A stretch of 64,000 nucleotides of DNA, taken from an uncultured Sphingomonadales bacterium. GTDB taxonomy: Bacteria > Pseudomonadota > Alphaproteobacteria > Sphingomonadales > Sphingomonadaceae. Below, piece by piece: positions 24,640-34,088 of the stretch. Below the pieces are notes generated by a model that worked only from the letters and a program-made list of their open reading frames with translations, searched no databases and was not told the DNA's origin. Position numbers and translations under genes: made by a program. Each line of letters begins with the position of its first letter. Within the stretch, counting starts at the first letter, position 1. The DNA lies in assembly GCA_903832325.1 (NCBI GenBank), contig CAILBC010000027.1, forward strand, positions 124,001 through 188,000, given 5' to 3'.

Positions 24640-25455
24640 TTACAGCCGCGGGGGTGACCAGCGCATGTCGGCAAGATAGGGGGTTTCCGAACGCGCCGCA
24701 TCCATCGCCGGCGCATCGAGCACCGCTGTCAGCAGCGCCTCATCGGCGAGCGCCCGCGCGCGCACCACGCCATCGGGGCCGACAATCGCCGATTGCCCGT
24801 CAAAGTCATATTCGTGTTCACGGCCGGACCGGTTGGCAAAGGCCAGCCACACGCCGTTTTCCAGCGCGCGCACGCGGATCACCGCCTCGGCCACCAGCGG
24901 GAATTCTGCCCCGCAGGCGGTGGGTGCAATCACCAGATCGGCACCGCGCAGCGCCAGATCGCGCACCGTTTCGGGATATTCGGTATCATAACAGATCGAC
25001 AGGCCGATGCGCCAATCGCGAAACCGGGCAATCGCACTGGGCGCCTGGCCCGGCGCAAACAGCGCGCGTTCGTAATCACCCCATAGATTGACCTTGCGAT
25101 AGGAAGCCAGCGTTGCCCCCGTATCATCGATCAGCCGCGCGGTGTTGTAGCGCAAGGCTCCATCGAGTTCGGGATAGCCATAGGCCATCGCGATGCCGTG
25201 TTTGCGTGCCAGCGCGGCGATACGCTGCTGCCAGGGGCCATCGGCGGGTTCGCTCGCCGCCGCCACCGCCGCGCTGTCAAAATAGCCGCTGGTCCACAGT
25301 TCGGGCAGCACGAGCAGATCGCAATCGGCCAATGCGCCGCTGCCGAGCAGCGCCTCCAGCCGATCGATCATCGCGGCGGGCTGGCCGCCCAGGCCCGGTT
25401 GCTGCCAAAGGGCCATCCGCAAGGGGCCCATCTGCAAGGGTAAGGGCGCGTTCAT
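24640..25455 (-). CDS. Nitrilase-superfamily amidohydrolase
   Basis: A 271-residue carbon-nitrogen hydrolase. The catalytic triad is visible: Glu in LVLPELWTSGY, Lys in SYRKVNLWG and Cys in SICYDTEYPE. NTARLIDDTG and GREHEYDFDGQSAIVGPDG are typical of the aliphatic amidase/omega-amidase branch. It lacks a signal peptide and is probably a cytoplasmic tetrameric enzyme acting on a small amide. It lies 177 bases upstream of sdhB on the same strand and 82 bases downstream of rne, with a stem-loop between. The exact substrate is unknown. Confidence 0.88.
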   Translation of the reverse strand: MNAPLPLQMGPLRMALWQQPGLGGQPAAMIDRLEALLGSGALADCDLLVLPELWTSGYFDSAAVAAASEPADGPWQQRIAALARKHGIAMAYGYPELDGALRYNTARLIDDTGATLASYRKVNLWGDYERALFAPGQAPSAIARFRDWRIGLSICYDTEYPETVRDLALRGADLVIAPTACGAEFPLVAEAVIRVRALENGVWLAFANRSGREHEYDFDGQSAIVGPDGVVRARALADEALLTAVLDAPAMDAARSETPYLADMRWSPPRL

Positions 25456-25482
25456 GGCTGCACCGGTGTGGTGTGCGGGCGA

Positions 25483-25526
25483 CCCGCCCGTTCAGGGCCC
25501 CGCAGGCGGAGCAATGAACGGGCGGG
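25483..25526 (-). terminator. Long stem-loop between rne and the amidohydrolase
   Basis: A perfect 12-bp inverted repeat, CCCGCCCGTTCA (25483-25494) and TGAACGGGCGGG (25515-25526), encloses a 20-base GC-rich loop, just after the rne stop. There is no T-run on the minus strand, so it may act as an mRNA 3' end stabiliser or a Rho-assisted terminator. Confidence 0.5.
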
Positions 25527-25537
25527 CTGCATCGCGA

Positions 25538-28498
25538 TCACGCGCCGAACGTGCGCTGCCACCAGCCGCGCCGGGGCGAGCCGGAATTGTCGCTGCCATC
25601 GTCGCCACCATCGCTGTCACCGGCTTCGGCAACTGTTTCAGATGCAGGCGCTTCAGGTGCAGGCGCTTCGGTCGCAACCGTTTCGGCAACAGGTGCCTTG
25701 GCTTCGGCCGTATCCGGTTCTGCCGCCGTATCAGCCTTCTTGCGACGGCTGCGCTTGGGCTTTTCGGCCACTGCTTCGGCAGGAGCTTCTGCTGGAGCAG
25801 CCAGAGGCACCTCGGCGCCAGACACTTCGGCGACAGACACCTCCGCAACAGGCACTTCGGCGACAGGCACTTCGGCAACAGGCGCTTCGGGCGCCGGCGC
25901 GTCGTCGGCCTTTTTGCGGCGGCTGCGCTTCGGCTTGGCGGCAGGTTCTTCGCTGGCGGCAGGCTCTGCCGCCACCTCTGCTGCCGGCGCCTCTGCCGCT
26001 GGCGCCTCGCTCACAGGCTCGGCTGCTGCGGCTTCATCGCTGTCCGTCACTTTGCGGCGGCGGCTGCGCTTGGGCTTGGCCGGCGCTTCTTCGGCAACGG
26101 GTGCGGCAACTGGCGCTGCGGCCTGTTCCCCATCGCTGCCTTGCGCGTCATCACCGTCGCCGTCATCACCGTCTTCACCCGGTGCCGACTGGCCATCGGT
26201 AACGGGCGAACCGTCACGGTTGCGGCGACGACGGTTGCGACGGCGGCGCTTGCGGCGGCCTTCGCCGCCGGCTTCGTCGCCACCCGGTGCAGACGCGGTG
26301 CCAGCTGCTGCTTCTGGCTGTTCTTCGTCCGCCCGGTCGTCATCGCCCCGGTCCTCGTCGTAACCTTCGTCACGGCTGTCGCGCTCGGCGCCATCGGCTT
26401 CGCCGCCTTCGCCGCGATCACGGTTGCGGCCACGACGGCGACGGCGACGCTTGCGCCGGCCGGCGCTGTCGCCGCCTTCACCCTGTTCGCGCGGTTCTGC
26501 GCCTTCGGTGTCTTCTTCGTCCTCGGCTTCGATTTCGTCCTCTTCGTCGATCCCGTCGTCTTCGATCGGTTCGATGATCGGGTCAAAGCGCGGGGTGAAT
26601 TCGGGCCGCGGCCCGCGCGAGGCAACGCGCATCTTGGCGCCTTCGTTCTCGCCTTCGGGGATCACCTCCACCGACACGCCATAGCGCGCCTCGATTTCGG
26701 CCAGATCGCCACGCTTGGCATTCAGCACGTAGATCGCCGCTTCCTGGCTGGCATAAAGCGTGATGATGCTGCCTTTGCCCTTGGCGGCTTCGTCCTCGAT
26801 CATGCGCAGCGCCGAAAGGCCGGCCGACGATGCCGTGCGCACCAGCCCCGAACCATCGCAATGCGGGCAGGCGCGGGTGGTCGCTTCCAGCACGCCGGTG
26901 CGCAGCCGCTGGCGGCTCATTTCCATCAGGCCAAAGCCGGAAATGCGCCCCACCTGGATGCGCGCGCGATCGTCCTTCAGCGCGTCCTTCATCACCTTTT
27001 CGACTTTGCGGACGTTCGATCCGTATTCCATGTCGATAAAGTCGATGACCACCAGCCCGGCCATGTCGCGCAGGCGCAACTGGCGGGCGATTTCGCGCGC
27101 CGCCTCCAGGTTGGTGGAAACTGCCGTCGCCTCGATGCCGTGTTCCTTGGTCGAACGGCCCGAATTGATGTCGATTGAAACAAGCGCTTCGGTCGGGTTG
27201 ATCACCAGATAGCCGCCGCTGCGCAACTGCACCACGGGATCATACATCGCGGTCAGCTGGTCTTCCGCGCCATAGCGCTGGAACAGCGGCACCGGATCGG
27301 CATAGGGCTTCACCCGCTTGGCGTGGCTCGGCATCAGCAGCTTCATGAAGTCTTTGGCGGCGCGATAGCCCGCTTCGCCTTCAACCACGACTTCTTCGAT
27401 CTCGCGGTTGTAGATGTCGCGGATCGCGCGCTTGACCAGATCGCTGTCCGAATGGATCAGCGCCGGCGCGGTTGCCCGCATCGTGTTTTCGCGGATTTCA
27501 TCCCACAGCCGCGCCAGATAGTCGAAATCGCGCTTGATCTCGGGCTTGGTGCGCTGCAGCCCGGCGGTGCGCACGATGCAGCTCATCGTCTTGGGCAAAG
27601 CCAGCTCGGCAATGATCGATTTCAGCCGCTTGCGGTCGCTGGCCGAATTGATCTTGCGGCTGATCCCGCCGCCATGGCTGGAATTGGGCATCAGCACGCA
27701 ATAGCGGCCGGCCAGGCTGAGATATGTGGTCAGTGCGGCGCCCTTGTTGCCGCGTTCTTCCTTCACCACCTGGACCAGCAGCACCTGGCGGCGCTGGATC
27801 ACGTCCTGGATCTTGTACCGGCGGCGCAGCGCCAGACGGCGCGCGCGCAGATCGTCGGCTTCCTTGGCCTGGCCACGGCTCTGGCGGCGGCGGCCGCGTT
27901 CGCGCCGCTGGCCACCTTCGCTGCCTTCGCGATCCCCATCATGCCCGTCGCCGTCATGTCCGGCGTCGTCATGTCCGGCGTCGTCATGTCCGGCGTCGTC
28001 GTGGCGATCGTCATGATCCCCATCTTCGCCACTTTCGTGGTCAAAGCCGTTGTCGATCATGCCGCCTTCGATCGTGGCGACCTGGTCTTTGCCGGCGCTG
28101 TCAACTTCGGTCACGCCGTCGTCGAAATGGTCGCCATTGTCATAGCCGCCGTCTTCGCCGAAATCGTCGTCATCCTCGTCAGCGGCGCGCAGCGCGGCCT
28201 CTTCCTCGGCATGGCGCGCTTCTTCGGCCAGAAGCGCTTCGCGATCTTCCTTGGGGATCTGATAGTAATCGGGGTGGATTTCGCTGAACGCGAGGAAACC
28301 GTGCCGATTGCCGCCAAAATCGACAAACGCCGCCTGCAGCGATGGTTCGACCCGGGTTACCTTGGCAAGGTAGATATTGCCCTTGATCTGTTTGTGGTCA
28401 GCTGATTCGAAATCGAATTCTTCAATCCGGTTGCCTTTGAGCACCGCCACCCGGGTTTCTTCCTGGTGGCGCGCATCGATAAGCATGCGCGTTGTCAT
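25538..28498 (-). CDS. rne: Ribonuclease E
   Basis: A 986-residue RNase E/G. The N-terminal S1 domain is split by a long acidic insert (about residues 90-215, rich in Asp, His, Gly). The catalytic core includes VSIDINSGRS, VVIDFIDME with the metal aspartate region, and the zinc-link cysteines CPHCDGSG. The C-terminal third is low-complexity: basic RRKRRRRRR patches for RNA binding and Ala/Glu/Val/Pro repeats, ending GWWQRTFGA. Such tails hold degradosome partners. It cuts single-stranded RNA and matures rRNA and tRNA. Its upstream region is more than 700 bases long, shared with a divergent gene. Confidence 0.95.
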   Translation of the reverse strand: MTTRMLIDARHQEETRVAVLKGNRIEEFDFESADHKQIKGNIYLAKVTRVEPSLQAAFVDFGGNRHGFLAFSEIHPDYYQIPKEDREALLAEEARHAEEEAALRAADEDDDDFGEDGGYDNGDHFDDGVTEVDSAGKDQVATIEGGMIDNGFDHESGEDGDHDDRHDDAGHDDAGHDDAGHDGDGHDGDREGSEGGQRRERGRRRQSRGQAKEADDLRARRLALRRRYKIQDVIQRRQVLLVQVVKEERGNKGAALTTYLSLAGRYCVLMPNSSHGGGISRKINSASDRKRLKSIIAELALPKTMSCIVRTAGLQRTKPEIKRDFDYLARLWDEIRENTMRATAPALIHSDSDLVKRAIRDIYNREIEEVVVEGEAGYRAAKDFMKLLMPSHAKRVKPYADPVPLFQRYGAEDQLTAMYDPVVQLRSGGYLVINPTEALVSIDINSGRSTKEHGIEATAVSTNLEAAREIARQLRLRDMAGLVVIDFIDMEYGSNVRKVEKVMKDALKDDRARIQVGRISGFGLMEMSRQRLRTGVLEATTRACPHCDGSGLVRTASSAGLSALRMIEDEAAKGKGSIITLYASQEAAIYVLNAKRGDLAEIEARYGVSVEVIPEGENEGAKMRVASRGPRPEFTPRFDPIIEPIEDDGIDEEDEIEAEDEEDTEGAEPREQGEGGDSAGRRKRRRRRRGRNRDRGEGGEADGAERDSRDEGYDEDRGDDDRADEEQPEAAAGTASAPGGDEAGGEGRRKRRRRNRRRRNRDGSPVTDGQSAPGEDGDDGDGDDAQGSDGEQAAAPVAAPVAEEAPAKPKRSRRRKVTDSDEAAAAEPVSEAPAAEAPAAEVAAEPAASEEPAAKPKRSRRKKADDAPAPEAPVAEVPVAEVPVAEVSVAEVSGAEVPLAAPAEAPAEAVAEKPKRSRRKKADTAAEPDTAEAKAPVAETVATEAPAPEAPASETVAEAGDSDGGDDGSDNSGSPRRGWWQRTFGA
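25816..25890 (-). repeat. 15-bp tandem repeat in the RNase E tail
   Basis: About five units close to CAGGCACTTCGGCGA encode the pentapeptide repeats PVAEV/SVAEV/SGAEV of the RNase E tail. The units differ by a few bases. Confidence 0.8.
27953..27997 (-). repeat. Three perfect 15-bp repeats in the RNase E insert
   Basis: GTCATGTCCGGCGTC occurs at 27953-27967, 27968-27982 and 27983-27997, encoding three DDAGH units on the minus strand. Imperfect versions flank it. The perfect identity points to recent expansion inside the acidic insert near the S1 domain. Confidence 0.9.
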
Positions 28499-29220
28499 TG
28501 AGGTATCTCCAGCCGCGCGGCCGCGGGACGTATCCCGGGAACTGGGCGCGGTTCATTGCGATGGCGCGAAAGCGGGTCCGACACGGCTGTGTGCGGACAA
28601 AGCGGTTCACGAATGCGGATTTGCCGGATTGCAAGCCGGGCCTTGGCCCGTTGCGCTCGCCCGCCGGCGGCGGATTGTGTGCATCTGCCCAAACAACGCC
28701 GCGCGCGACCCCGCACGCGTGCACCGTGCGGCCCTGTGTCATGGCACAGGACGCTCCGGGCGAACCCCAACCGCGAAGGGCCCGCGTGGGGCACCTCGTC
28801 TGGATGGAAACTCGGTTCGTCATTTCGGCATCAACCTCTGGCGCGGGCACATGGTCGTCAAACATGCCGACGTTGTCCCGCGTTCTCAACCGGTTCGTCC
28901 TGCCAACGGCTCTCGCTTGCCGAACCTTTGCATCGTGCCATCCCATGGGGCAACATGCGTAAAGGCGCGGCGGGAGCCGGTGCTGGCATTCCCCGGTATG
29001 CGCGGTGCTAGCATTGCAAATGCAAAGCAGCAATTAAAACAATCACCGCGTGATTGGCGCGGCCCCATCCTTTTTGCAAACGCCGCGCAAAACGCGGGGC
29101 CGGATTGCGAAGCGGCGCCGCTTGCCGCAAAGACGTGCCCTACAAACAGGGCAACCGGGATCGGCTGACACCGACAGGGCAGAGGGCACCGCAAGGGCAT
29201 GGCGCGCAGGACAAAAACAA
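28499..29220. other. 722-base divergent region between rne and the amidase
   Basis: No convincing gene is present. It must hold the promoters of rne (minus) and the cell-wall amidase (plus). The rne side may be a long 5' untranslated region, as in other bacteria where RNase E controls its own message. A small hairpin, CCTGTG (28733-28738) with CACAGG (28745-28750), lies there; I could not identify a conserved leader motif or clear -35/-10 elements. Confidence 0.5.
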
Positions 29221-30180
29221 GTGCCTGATATCGTGACGGTTCGTGCCGAAAAGGGGTGGTTTGGTCGGCTGCTGGCCAATCGCCGCGGCGCCGGCGCGTT
29301 GATCGTGGCATTCTTCGCCATGGCGGTTTTGCTGGGGCTGGGGCTGGGGCTGGCGCTGGTGCTGGTGCTGCGTGGGGCAGGGGGACGGTCTGGCGGGGTG
29401 CCGGCCTATGTCGTGCGCGTGGCCCTGCCCGATGGTACGCGGCCGATCGGTCTGCCGCCGATCGAGGGGCCCGCCGATGCCAGCCGCCCGCTGGTGGTGA
29501 TCGATGCCGGGCATGGCGGGCATGATCCCGGCGCCAGCGGAGCGGCCGGCGTACACGAAAAGGCGCTGACTCTGGCGCTGGCGCTGGCCTTGCGCGATGC
29601 GCTGATTGCCGATGGGCGCGTGCGCGTGGCGCTCACCCGCGCCGAAGACCGGTTCCTGGTGCTGGAAGAACGCGCCGGCATCGCCCGGCGGCTCCATGCC
29701 GATCTGTTCCTGTCGATCCATGCCGATGCCGCCGATGTGCCAGATGCCGCTGGCGCAACGATCTATACGCTGTCCAACAAGGGGTCGGGCGCCATGGCCG
29801 ATGCGCTGGCGGCGCGCGAAAACCGGGTCGATACGGTCAACGGGGTCGCGCTCGACGGGCAGGGCAAGGCCGTGTCGCAATTCCTGGTCGATTTGTCGCA
29901 ACAGCGCATGCGCGCCAGTTCGCTGGCCTTTGCCGCGCTGATCCGGCGCGAAGGCGAAGGGCATCTGCGGTTCCGCAGCCGATCGCAGGAACAGGCCGCG
30001 TTCGTCGTGCTCAAATCGCTCGATGTGCCCTCGGCGCTGCTCGAGGCGGGCTATGTCAGCAATCCCGGTGATGTGCGCGATATGCGATCGCGCGCCTGGC
30101 GCAATGATTTCGGCCGCGCCGTGGCGCGCGCGATCGAGATTTTCCTGGCCAGCCAGAACAGTGCGGCCGCTGCGCCATGA
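29221..30180 (+). CDS. N-acetylmuramoyl-L-alanine amidase (Amidase_3)
   Basis: A protein of about 319 residues that cleaves the amide between MurNAc and the stem peptide. One helix near residues 20-45 anchors or exports it. The Amidase_3 domain starts at VVIDAGHGGHDPGASG (zinc His), then Glu in HEKALTLAL, His in LFLSIHADA and the catalytic Glu in LLEAGYVSNPGD. No AMIN domain is present. The start is uncertain: the frame is open from 29050, but GTG 29221 with AGGA upstream fits better; GTG 29233 is another option. It is followed 91 bases later by penicillin-binding protein 1A, a common pairing in this group. Confidence 0.88.
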   Translation: MPDIVTVRAEKGWFGRLLANRRGAGALIVAFFAMAVLLGLGLGLALVLVLRGAGGRSGGVPAYVVRVALPDGTRPIGLPPIEGPADASRPLVVIDAGHGGHDPGASGAAGVHEKALTLALALALRDALIADGRVRVALTRAEDRFLVLEERAGIARRLHADLFLSIHADAADVPDAAGATIYTLSNKGSGAMADALAARENRVDTVNGVALDGQGKAVSQFLVDLSQQRMRASSLAFAALIRREGEGHLRFRSRSQEQAAFVVLKSLDVPSALLEAGYVSNPGDVRDMRSRAWRNDFGRAVARAIEIFLASQNSAAAAP

Positions 30181-30271
30181 TAGCGCGCCCATGATCACCC
30201 GGCAGCACCATGTCTGTTCGCAAACTTGTGCGATTTCCAAATCGCCTCGCCTGTTCTAAAGCCGCGCCACG

Positions 30272-32824
30272 ATGACGTCTGACACGCCCCCTGATGACTT
30301 GCCCCCCGATCCATCCGGCCCGGCCAGGTTCCGCCTGAAACGCGGGGCCAATGGCGGCTGGCGCAGCGCGCCCATGCGGCTGTGGCGGGCGGTGGCGGCG
30401 CGGCGCTGGGCGCGTTGGCTGGTCACCGCGGTGCTGGTGCTGGGGCTGGCTTATGCGGTGGTGTGGTTCGCTTTCGTGCGCACCCTGCCCAGTGCAGACA
30501 AGCTGCTGACGTATCAGCCGCCGCTGCCCACCATGGTGCGCGGCGCCGATGGCGAGATCGTATCGTCCTATGCGCGCGAACGGCGGGTGCAACTGCGCTT
30601 TGTCGATTTTCCGCAGCCTTTGATCGGCGCGTTCCTGTCGGCCGAAGACAAATCGTTCTTTTCGCATCACGGGGTCGATGTGACCGGCCTTGCCGGCGCG
30701 GCCATTGATTATGCCACCAAATACGGCACCGGATCGCGCGCGCGCGGCGGGTCGACGATTACCCAGCAAGTGGCGAAAAACCTGCTGATCGGCAACGAAT
30801 ACACCGTATCGCGCAAGTTCAAGGAAATGGTCCTGGCGATGCGCATCGAATCGGTGCTCAACAAGCAGCAGATCCTGGAGCTGTATCTCAACGAAATTCC
30901 GCTCGGGCGGCAAAGCTTTGGCGTGCAGGCCGCATCGCGCGCCTATTTCGACAAGGATGTCGGCGATCTGAAACTGCACGAGGCGGCGTTCCTGGCCATC
31001 CTGCCCAAGGCGCCGGAAACGTATGGCCGTGCCAAATCGGTCGACAAGGCGCTGGCCCGGCGCAACTGGGTGCTCGATCAGATGGTCAAGAACGCCTATG
31101 TCAGCCGGGCCGAGGCCGATGCGGCCAAGGCGCAGCCGCTGGGCCTCGTGCCGCGCCGCGCCGACAATTACACCACCGATGCGGGCTATTTCCTTGAAGA
31201 AGTGCGCCGCCAGTTGATCGCCCAATTCGGGGAAAATGCCGATGCCGGGCCCAACAGCGTCTATGCCGGCGGGCTGTGGGTGCGCACGTCGCTCGATACC
31301 CGGCTGCAAAGCGCCGCGCAGGATTCGCTGCGTGCGGGGTTGCTGCGCTATGCCGCCGGCCATGGCTGGCACGGGCCGATTGCCACGGTCGATCCGGCGC
31401 ATTGGCAGGGGCAATTGATCGCCAGCAATCTGGGGCTCAAATATCTCGATTGGCGGATCGGCGCGATTATCGACCGGCAGGGTTCGGCCGGGCAGATCGG
31501 CTTTGCCGATGGCCAGGTCGGGCGCGTATCGGGGCTGCCCGATGCGGTGCGCCCCGGCGATGTCGTCGCGGTGGCGCCCAATGGTGCCGAATGGGCGCTG
31601 CGCCTGATCCCCGAAGTGTCGGGCGGGATGATGGTGCAGGCGCCCGAAAGCGGCCGCGTGCTGGCCATGCAGGGCGGGTTTGATGCGCGGCTGGGCTCGT
31701 TCAACCGGGCCACGCAGGCCAATCGCCAGCCGGGATCGGCAATCAAGCCGTTCGTCTATGCCACCGCGCTCGATAATGGCATGACCCCGGCCTCGATCGT
31801 GCTCGATGGCACGTTCTGCGTCTATCAGGGCGCGGCGCTGGGGCAGAAATGCTTCAAGAACTTTGGCGATGAAGGCGCCGGCGGCAGCCACACCATGCGC
31901 TGGGGCCTGGAACAGTCGCGCAACCTGATGACCGTGCGCATTGCCAACGATATCGGCATGGACAAAGTCGTGCGCACGGTCAAATCGGTCGGCATCGGCG
32001 ATTATGCGCCTTATCTGTCGATGGCGCTGGGCGCGGGTGACACCACCGTGTCGCACATGGTCAATGCCTATGGTGCGCTGGCCGATCACGGTCGGCTGCA
32101 CGACCAGACGCTGATCGATTTTGTGCAGGATCGCAACGGCAAGGTGATCTGGCGCGCCGACAAGCGCGCGTGCGATACCTGCAACATGGCGCAATGGGAT
32201 GGCAAGGCGATGCCGCGGTTCAAACCGACCGGGCGCCAGGCGATGGATGCGCGCACCGCCTATCAGGTGGTGCACATGCTCGAAGGCGTGGTCACACGCG
32301 GCACCGCGGCCACGCTGCACGATCTCGATCTGCCGCTGTTTGGCAAGACGGGCACCACCACCGGGCCGACCAATGTGTGGTTTGTCGGCGGTTCGCCGCA
32401 GATCATTGCCGGGATCTACCTCGGCTATGATCAGCCGCGCAGCCTGGGCGGCTATGCCCAGGGCGGGCGCATTGCCGCGCCGGTGTTCAAACAATTTGTC
32501 CAGGCCACGCGCGATCGCTGGCATTCCACGCCGTTCGTGGTGCCCGAAGGCGTGCGGCTGGCCAAGATCGACCGTGTTTCGGGCAAGCACGTGTTCGAAG
32601 GCACCCCCGATGATCACGACCCGAAGGCGGCGGTGATCTGGGAAGCGTTCAAGCCCGACAGCGAACCGCGCCGCACCAGCCGCGACCTTCAGGTTTCCAC
32701 GCGCGAGGCGGTGCTCGATGCCGTGCGCCGCGCCTATGCCGCGCGCTATGGCACGCCCGCGGTTGCTGGCAGCGGCGGCGGCGGCGATGGCGATGTGCTT
32801 GACGTGCCTGCGCAGGCCAATTGA
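30272..32824 (+). CDS. mrcA: Penicillin-binding protein 1A
   Basis: An 850-residue class A penicillin-binding protein. After a proline-rich cytoplasmic tail and one helix (about residues 45-70) comes the GT51 transglycosylase: SAEDKSFFSHHG with the catalytic Glu, and RGGSTITQQVAKNLL. An OB-like insert follows, then the transpeptidase with SAIKPF (SxxK), SRN (SxN) and KTGTTTGPTN (KTG). The tail ends in a glycine-rich stretch. It polymerises and cross-links peptidoglycan in the periplasm. The length is normal for PBP1a. Confidence 0.95.
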   Translation: MTSDTPPDDLPPDPSGPARFRLKRGANGGWRSAPMRLWRAVAARRWARWLVTAVLVLGLAYAVVWFAFVRTLPSADKLLTYQPPLPTMVRGADGEIVSSYARERRVQLRFVDFPQPLIGAFLSAEDKSFFSHHGVDVTGLAGAAIDYATKYGTGSRARGGSTITQQVAKNLLIGNEYTVSRKFKEMVLAMRIESVLNKQQILELYLNEIPLGRQSFGVQAASRAYFDKDVGDLKLHEAAFLAILPKAPETYGRAKSVDKALARRNWVLDQMVKNAYVSRAEADAAKAQPLGLVPRRADNYTTDAGYFLEEVRRQLIAQFGENADAGPNSVYAGGLWVRTSLDTRLQSAAQDSLRAGLLRYAAGHGWHGPIATVDPAHWQGQLIASNLGLKYLDWRIGAIIDRQGSAGQIGFADGQVGRVSGLPDAVRPGDVVAVAPNGAEWALRLIPEVSGGMMVQAPESGRVLAMQGGFDARLGSFNRATQANRQPGSAIKPFVYATALDNGMTPASIVLDGTFCVYQGAALGQKCFKNFGDEGAGGSHTMRWGLEQSRNLMTVRIANDIGMDKVVRTVKSVGIGDYAPYLSMALGAGDTTVSHMVNAYGALADHGRLHDQTLIDFVQDRNGKVIWRADKRACDTCNMAQWDGKAMPRFKPTGRQAMDARTAYQVVHMLEGVVTRGTAATLHDLDLPLFGKTGTTTGPTNVWFVGGSPQIIAGIYLGYDQPRSLGGYAQGGRIAAPVFKQFVQATRDRWHSTPFVVPEGVRLAKIDRVSGKHVFEGTPDDHDPKAAVIWEAFKPDSEPRRTSRDLQVSTREAVLDAVRRAYAARYGTPAVAGSGGGGDGDVLDVPAQAN

Positions 32825-32898
32825 GCGAAAGCATCCGGCCTGTTCGGAACCGCCTGTATGCAACCGGCCCATCCGGCTAACGCAAGGGCAACGCCACC

Positions 32899-33300
32899 AT
32901 GACGACAGTCCGGCCCCATATCATTGACGAAAAAACCTGCCCAACCGACGGTTGGGGCGGCTTTGGCTGGAAAACGCTGATCAGCGGCGACCGCACGCCC
33001 ACGGCCGGGATCACCCAGGGCATTGCCGAATTGCGGCCGGCCCCGTTCGACCGGCGGCTGACCCATTGCCATGCCCATGCCGAAACCTATTTCGTTTTGG
33101 CGGGCACCGGCGTGCTGTGGATAGAGGGCGAAACCCATGCGCTGGCGCCCGGGGTGGCGGCGTTCATCCCGGGCGGGGCAAAGCATGCCACCTTTGCCAC
33201 GGGCGATGAAACGCTGCGGATACTGTATACTTTCGCCGCCGACGCGTTCAGCGATGTGGTCTACGAATTTCCCTGCATCAATGCCGAAAACCCCGCCTGA
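32899..33300 (+). CDS. Cupin-domain protein
   Basis: A 133-residue single-domain cupin. The metal-binding set is visible as HCHAHAETYFVLAGTG (motif 1, two His and one Glu) and PGGAKHATF (motif 2, His). No signal peptide is present. Small cupins of this type can be isomerases, dioxygenases or sugar-binding proteins; the sequence does not tell which. It lies 74 bases after mrcA and 101 bases before the peroxiredoxin, possibly co-transcribed. Confidence 0.8.
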   Translation: MTTVRPHIIDEKTCPTDGWGGFGWKTLISGDRTPTAGITQGIAELRPAPFDRRLTHCHAHAETYFVLAGTGVLWIEGETHALAPGVAAFIPGGAKHATFATGDETLRILYTFAADAFSDVVYEFPCINAENPA

Positions 33301-33401
33301 ATACGGGCCTGAAAACGGGCCTGATCGCGGCTTTGCCCGGCCCTTCTGGGCAATCCGTCAACCTGCTTGAGATGCCGTGCGGTTGTGATACCTTTAAATC
33401 C

Positions 33402-33953
33402 ATGAAGCACCCACGCCTCGCTGCGGCCGCTGCCGCGCTTTCGCTCCTTGTGTCCCCTCTTGCGGCGCATGCCGAACTGATGGTGGGCACCATGGCCCCC
33501 GATTTCACCACCCAGGGTGCGCTCGCGGGCAAACCGCTGCCGGTGGCGCTCAAGGCGCTGCTGGCAAAGGGGCCGCTGGTGCTCTATTTCTATCCCAAGG
33601 CGTTCACCCCCGGCTGCACGCTCGAAGCGCATGCCTTTGCCGAAGCCAGCGCCGATTTTGCCAAGGCCGGCGCCACCGTGGTCGGCATGTCGAATGACAC
33701 GATCGAAGCGCTGGAAAAGTTTTCGACGCTCGATTGCCGCGACAAGTTCACCGTTGCCGCCGCTTCGCCGGCCGTGATCAAGGCCTATGACGTCGCGCTT
33801 GTGGACAAGGGCACCGATACCGGCCTGTCGAACCGCACCAGCTATGTCATCACCCCCGATGGCAAGATCATCTATGCCCATACCGACATGGATTGGCACA
33901 GCCACGTCGAACAGACGCTGGCGCTGGTGCAAAAGCTCAACAAGGAGCATTGA
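33402..33953 (+). CDS. Periplasmic peroxiredoxin (AhpC/TSA-BCP type)
   Basis: A 183-residue thioredoxin-fold peroxidase with a signal peptide (MKHPRLAAAAAALSLLVS to AHA). The peroxidatic cysteine is in FYPKAFTPGCTLEAHAF, where the usual Thr-x-x-Cys is present; another cysteine in STLDCRDKF might resolve it. The frame is open to 33333, but ATG 33402 directly gives the export signal. It would reduce peroxides in the periplasm, which is less common than cytoplasmic BCP. A strong palindrome follows. Confidence 0.85.
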   Translation: MKHPRLAAAAAALSLLVSPLAAHAELMVGTMAPDFTTQGALAGKPLPVALKALLAKGPLVLYFYPKAFTPGCTLEAHAFAEASADFAKAGATVVGMSNDTIEALEKFSTLDCRDKFTVAAASPAVIKAYDVALVDKGTDTGLSNRTSYVITPDGKIIYAHTDMDWHSHVEQTLALVQKLNKEH

Positions 33954-33994
33954 TCGCCGGTTGTCGCGCCGCGTTTGCGCCGACAACCCGCTTT

Positions 33995-34030
33995 ACAAGC
34001 TGCGTCGCTTCGCTAAGCGGCGCAGCTTGT
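33995..34030. repeat. REP-like palindrome between peroxiredoxin and prfB
   Basis: ACAAGCTGCGTCGCTT (33995-34010) pairs with AAGCGGCGCAGCTTGT (34015-34030) over 16 positions with one wobble and a four-base loop. A second weaker dyad, TTGTCG/CGACAA, lies at 33961-33986. No T-run follows. It looks like a REP element or a 3' mRNA-stabilising stem. Confidence 0.7.
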
Positions 34031-34088
34031 CGTATGTGTGATCGCGCAGGGCGCCGCCCGGCCGACACAGCGTGGAGATGAAACCGTC

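Noticed and set aside
27940..28010. CRISPR-like repeat array
   Set aside because: The 15-bp repeats are in frame within rne, have no spacers and encode a pentapeptide repeat.
28422..29033. Several ORFs of 100-260 codons on both strands in the rne upstream region
   Set aside because: They overlap each other, lack ribosome sites and motifs, and partly run into rne; more likely non-coding.
30056..32872. A 938-codon minus-strand open frame
   Set aside because: Antisense to mrcA, which has all class A PBP motifs; long shadows are expected at this GC content.
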